From the NCBI GenBank assembly GCA_034190875.2, contig CM067343.1:63580976-63644975 (forward strand): a stretch of 64,000 nt of DNA, written 5' to 3'. Below the pieces are notes generated by a model, which saw only the letters and a program-made list of their open reading frames with translations, made no database searches and was not told the DNA's origin. Positions within the stretch are counted from its first letter, which is position 1; every line of letters starts with the position of its first letter. Origin of the DNA: Urechis unicinctus. Taxonomy: Eukaryota > Annelida > Polychaeta > Xenopneusta > Urechidae. Shown piece by piece: positions 48,520-64,000 of the stretch. Position numbers and translations under genes: made by a program.

Positions 48520-49975
48520 TAATGTATTAGCCATGCAATGCATAGTGCTTAGTGTTTGAAAGCACCCAGTCGGTAGAATTGTCAGCGATATTTGTCCGGG
48601 CTTGTTGTTGTGGGGCCCAAAGGTCGGGGTTGGGGTGACAATAGCGGCCAACGAAACGACTTTGTATCGTAGAAATGATATGATACCCATTGAAGTGGTG
48701 GGGTGGGGGTGTTCGGGGGGGGGGGGGGGGGGCGGGAGCAAGTGGATAGACGGTGACAAATCTTCGCCCTCTCTTACTGACGGGAATTGATAGACCTCAT
48801 ACAGACAGCAGTTCTTGGCAAGCGTGTTACATGAACGGCGTAACAAAATCTGAGCGTTGCGTTGTCCTAATAAAGCACAAAAAAAATCCTTTTGCCCGGA
48901 ATATGTTGCTGTTTCCTGTGACGTAATTTCATGTTCTTTGTCTAACCCGCCTCTCTAGATTTGTGTATACTGCCCGAGCTTTGTCTGGTGCTAACTGTAC
49001 AAATTGTCGCCCATATTCCTGCTCTAGTAGTTTCTCAAATCGTGAATTAGTAATGTTAATTGCATATCATTTCATCTTCAATAAAACATTATTGCTGAAT
49101 TTAGCGGAGGGAAATCTTATTATGAGTAATCGGATAGACACAATATGATGTCACACACAAGTTCATCAAGTGCATATAAACAAGATGTTCCCGGGGTACA
49201 TGCCAGGAACCACGGGGCGTAGATCAAGTGTCCTAGTTAGTTATTCTGTTGCGCATGGGTGGAACTTCAATTTGCTGGTGCTCTGCCAGAGGCGTCATTG
49301 CGGTTGGTGAGTGCCTCAGATGATGACATATTCACAATTGCTCAAATTCCTAGGAAACATAGTACCGCCCACGTTGTGGTCATGATCCAATTATGAAGTG
49401 ATGAAATATATGTTATTTGATATTAGCATATCGTTTATGAACGTTGCTGGAAGCGCTGTGCCATTTAGAACAGCGTATAAATGAAAACCCTCACTGATGA
49501 CTAACATTCTTAGAACCTTCTATTGACCTGTTTGTATAAGCCAGCTCACCGTCACTCGGTTCCCGATGCCGGTCTGCATGCACTCGTCCAAACCACAGTC
49601 CGCTAGTGCCGTATACTGTTTTGTCAGTACAAGTCTGAGTTCATCAAGTCATGCTACCCACACAAGATCTTTTTTAGTCAAGTACTTACCGACTAATTTA
49701 TGAATATAGAATGACAAACAAATGATGTTGACGTCGGCTGTTACCAGAAAAAAACTCAGTGCGGACGGCCATCATCCAAATTCCAGTCACATCGATCTAG
49801 AAAACGTCACATTGTCTCGACTTGATCCGGCTCATAATCTCTCTTTATCGGAAGTAACATGTTCAATGTTGCCCCTAAAATGGAGATTGTCATCCATAAT
49901 GAACATATATCATCTCTTTATATGTGATGAAGAAACCCCATGACTGCCACTGACATAATTTCCAACAACTATCAT
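48520..49975. other. Intergenic, nothing recognised
   Basis: About 1.4 kb downstream of the mucin-like gene. It contains a run of G interrupted by T at about 48700-48732. Open frames are short and without family signature. Confidence 0.5.
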
Positions 49976-49979
49976 TTGA

Positions 49980-50712
49980 ATGGAAATCCTAGCCAATATC
50001 CCTCATCAGAATGAAACAACCCCAGCCAACGACCTATCATCAGAATGACACAAACCCAGACAATGACCCATCATCAGAATGACACAACCCCAGACAATGA
50101 CCCATCATCAGAATGAAACAACCCAGATGACCCATCATCAGAATGAAACAACCCCAGACAATGACCCATCATCAGAATGAAACAACCCAGATGACCCATC
50201 ATCAGAATGACACAACCCCAGACAATGACCCATCATCAGAATGAAACAACCCAGATGACCCATCATCAGAATGAAACAACCCCAGACAATGACCCTTCAT
50301 CAGAATGAAACAACCCCAGACAATGACCCTTCATCAGGAAGAAACAACCCCAGACAATGACCCTTCATCAGAATGAAACAATCCCAGCCAACGACCCTTC
50401 ATCAGAATGAAACAATCCCATCAGAATGAAACAATCCCAGCCAACGACCCTTCATCAGAATGAAACAACCCCAGACAATGACCCTTCATCAGATTGAAAC
50501 AACCCCAGCCAACGACCCTTCATCAGAATGAAACAACCCCAGACAATAACCCTTCATCAGAATGAAACAACCCCAGACAATGACCCTTCATCAGAATGAA
50601 ACAACCCCAGACAATGACCCTTCATCAGAATGAAACAACCCCAGACAATGACCCTTCATCAGAATGAAACAACCCCAGACAATGACCCTTCAACAGAATG
50701 AAACAACCCTAG
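49980..50712. repeat. 34-bp minisatellite, about 21 copies
   Basis: The unit is 'cagaatgaaacaaccccaga' plus 'caatgacccttcat', 34 bp; 'catcag' starts at 50521 and 50555. Left-hand units carry 'cccatcatcag', right-hand units 'cccttcatcag', and a shortened unit with 'caacccagatgacc' alternates at 50110-50260. It lies between the convergent 3' ends of the mucin-like gene and the CFAP92-like gene. Confidence 0.93.
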
Positions 50713-51497
50713 CTCCTTGAATGAATCGACTTGGGTGCCTGTGGTGTTGGGGACCCTTAGCCAGAATCAACCTATCCCAGCTAAGAACCCATCCCTAGAA
50801 TGAAACCATGCCTGTTACTGACACCTCACTACTATCAATCATAATAACTAGCTTTCTAATCACCCTTTCTAAGATTACATTTCTTCACTACTGAACATTT
50901 TAAGGCTGAACAACATGTTACAGTTGTTGACATAACATATCCCATCTGACTTTTGAAACAAACATAAAGAGAGTGAAAGTTTTGCCATGTGCTCCTTGGG
51001 TCACCTCAATAACCCACACCTTGTTTAGGTGTTGTGCTATATAGTACACCTCAGAAATAGCAAATAACTGGTTCAATGGGAACAAACCATGTTTCAATTT
51101 ATTTCACAAAGGCCCACTGATGATATATAAATATGGATGGTAAATTCAGCAATTAGTGCTATGTTCATTAGACACATAACAGATCCTCATATGGTGTGGG
51201 TAGGGTCATTAAGTGCAAAACAGAGTACATGGTGTCAAGTGATGTATCAATAAATAGTAACATAGTTTTATTGTGATATCATCACCTCAACTTGGTACTG
51301 CAAACCTGATTATAAAATTCGACACAAAATAGGTAAAAGCAAACAATACTGGTTGTGTTAAAACATTATTTATCCAATACTCGGCTTAATTAGCTGGATT
51401 ATCACAGACAGCCAAGGGTATCACAGACTCAATTGATCTCTCACTTCATGGTAAACTAAATGACCGTATAAGGAAAGGACAAGGGATATTTGCATAT

Positions 51498-63805
<12,308 letters not shown>

Positions 63806-64000
63806 CTGATCAATATTTGCAGAAGTTAAAACAACATCACATATCTGCATTACAGTGAATATATACCAGAAACTTTGAAGATTCTAATATTTCATAGATA
63901 GTCAAATGTAGGGTGCTGTGGAAATTTTTCATTGGATCCAATTTCATTTTCTTTAACCAATTTCACTAGCTTTTAGGCAACTATCCCAGGTTAAATATGG

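Overview
The window is animal nuclear DNA. Its genes are split by GT-AG introns, its spacer is AT-rich, and it is loaded with minisatellites, (TA)n and (TCA)n microsatellites, and relics of cut-and-paste transposons. The gene content (a TBK1/IKK-epsilon-type kinase, a mucin-like type I membrane protein, a CFAP92/KIAA1257-type ciliary protein) fits a bilaterian. The repeat style resembles a marine invertebrate, perhaps a mollusc, but the sequence alone does not settle the species. No bacterial, viral or CRISPR content was seen.

Layout. 1-10.7 kb: no convincing gene; a 47-bp minisatellite at 1.9-3.4 kb and scattered interspersed repeats. 10.7-32.6 kb (minus strand): a TBK1-like kinase gene with 15 recognisable exons (kinase domain, ubiquitin-like domain, coiled-coil scaffold, Ser-rich C-terminal exon). 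Its introns hold about 8 kb of minisatellites, including a 4.7-kb array of 49-bp units. 32.6-42 kb: a transposon-rich spacer with a broken hAT transposase, hairpins, a long (TA)n field and two elements with inverted or matching ends. 42.0-48.4 kb (plus strand): a five-exon gene for a secreted-then-anchored Ser/Thr-rich protein with a 16-residue repeat, one membrane segment and an acidic tail; one intron carries a 1,027-bp palindrome and a collapsed second copy of it. 49.9-50.7 kb: a 34-bp minisatellite. 51.5-63.8 kb (minus strand): 21 exons of a CFAP92-like gene whose 5' end lies beyond the right edge.

The three genes are not an operon and have no obvious shared job. The kinase family acts in innate immune signalling, the membrane protein looks like a cell-surface mucin, and CFAP92 is an axoneme-associated protein. 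Points of most interest are the palindrome and its collapsed twin, a small transposon family with 9-bp target duplications (one copy only 56 bp long), a pair of compensating frameshifts inside the mucin repeat, a one-base frameshift in the kinase activation segment, and neighbouring but unrelated minisatellites that share the same period.

Exon boundaries were placed by eye from splice consensus and reading phase, without transcripts or database searches.
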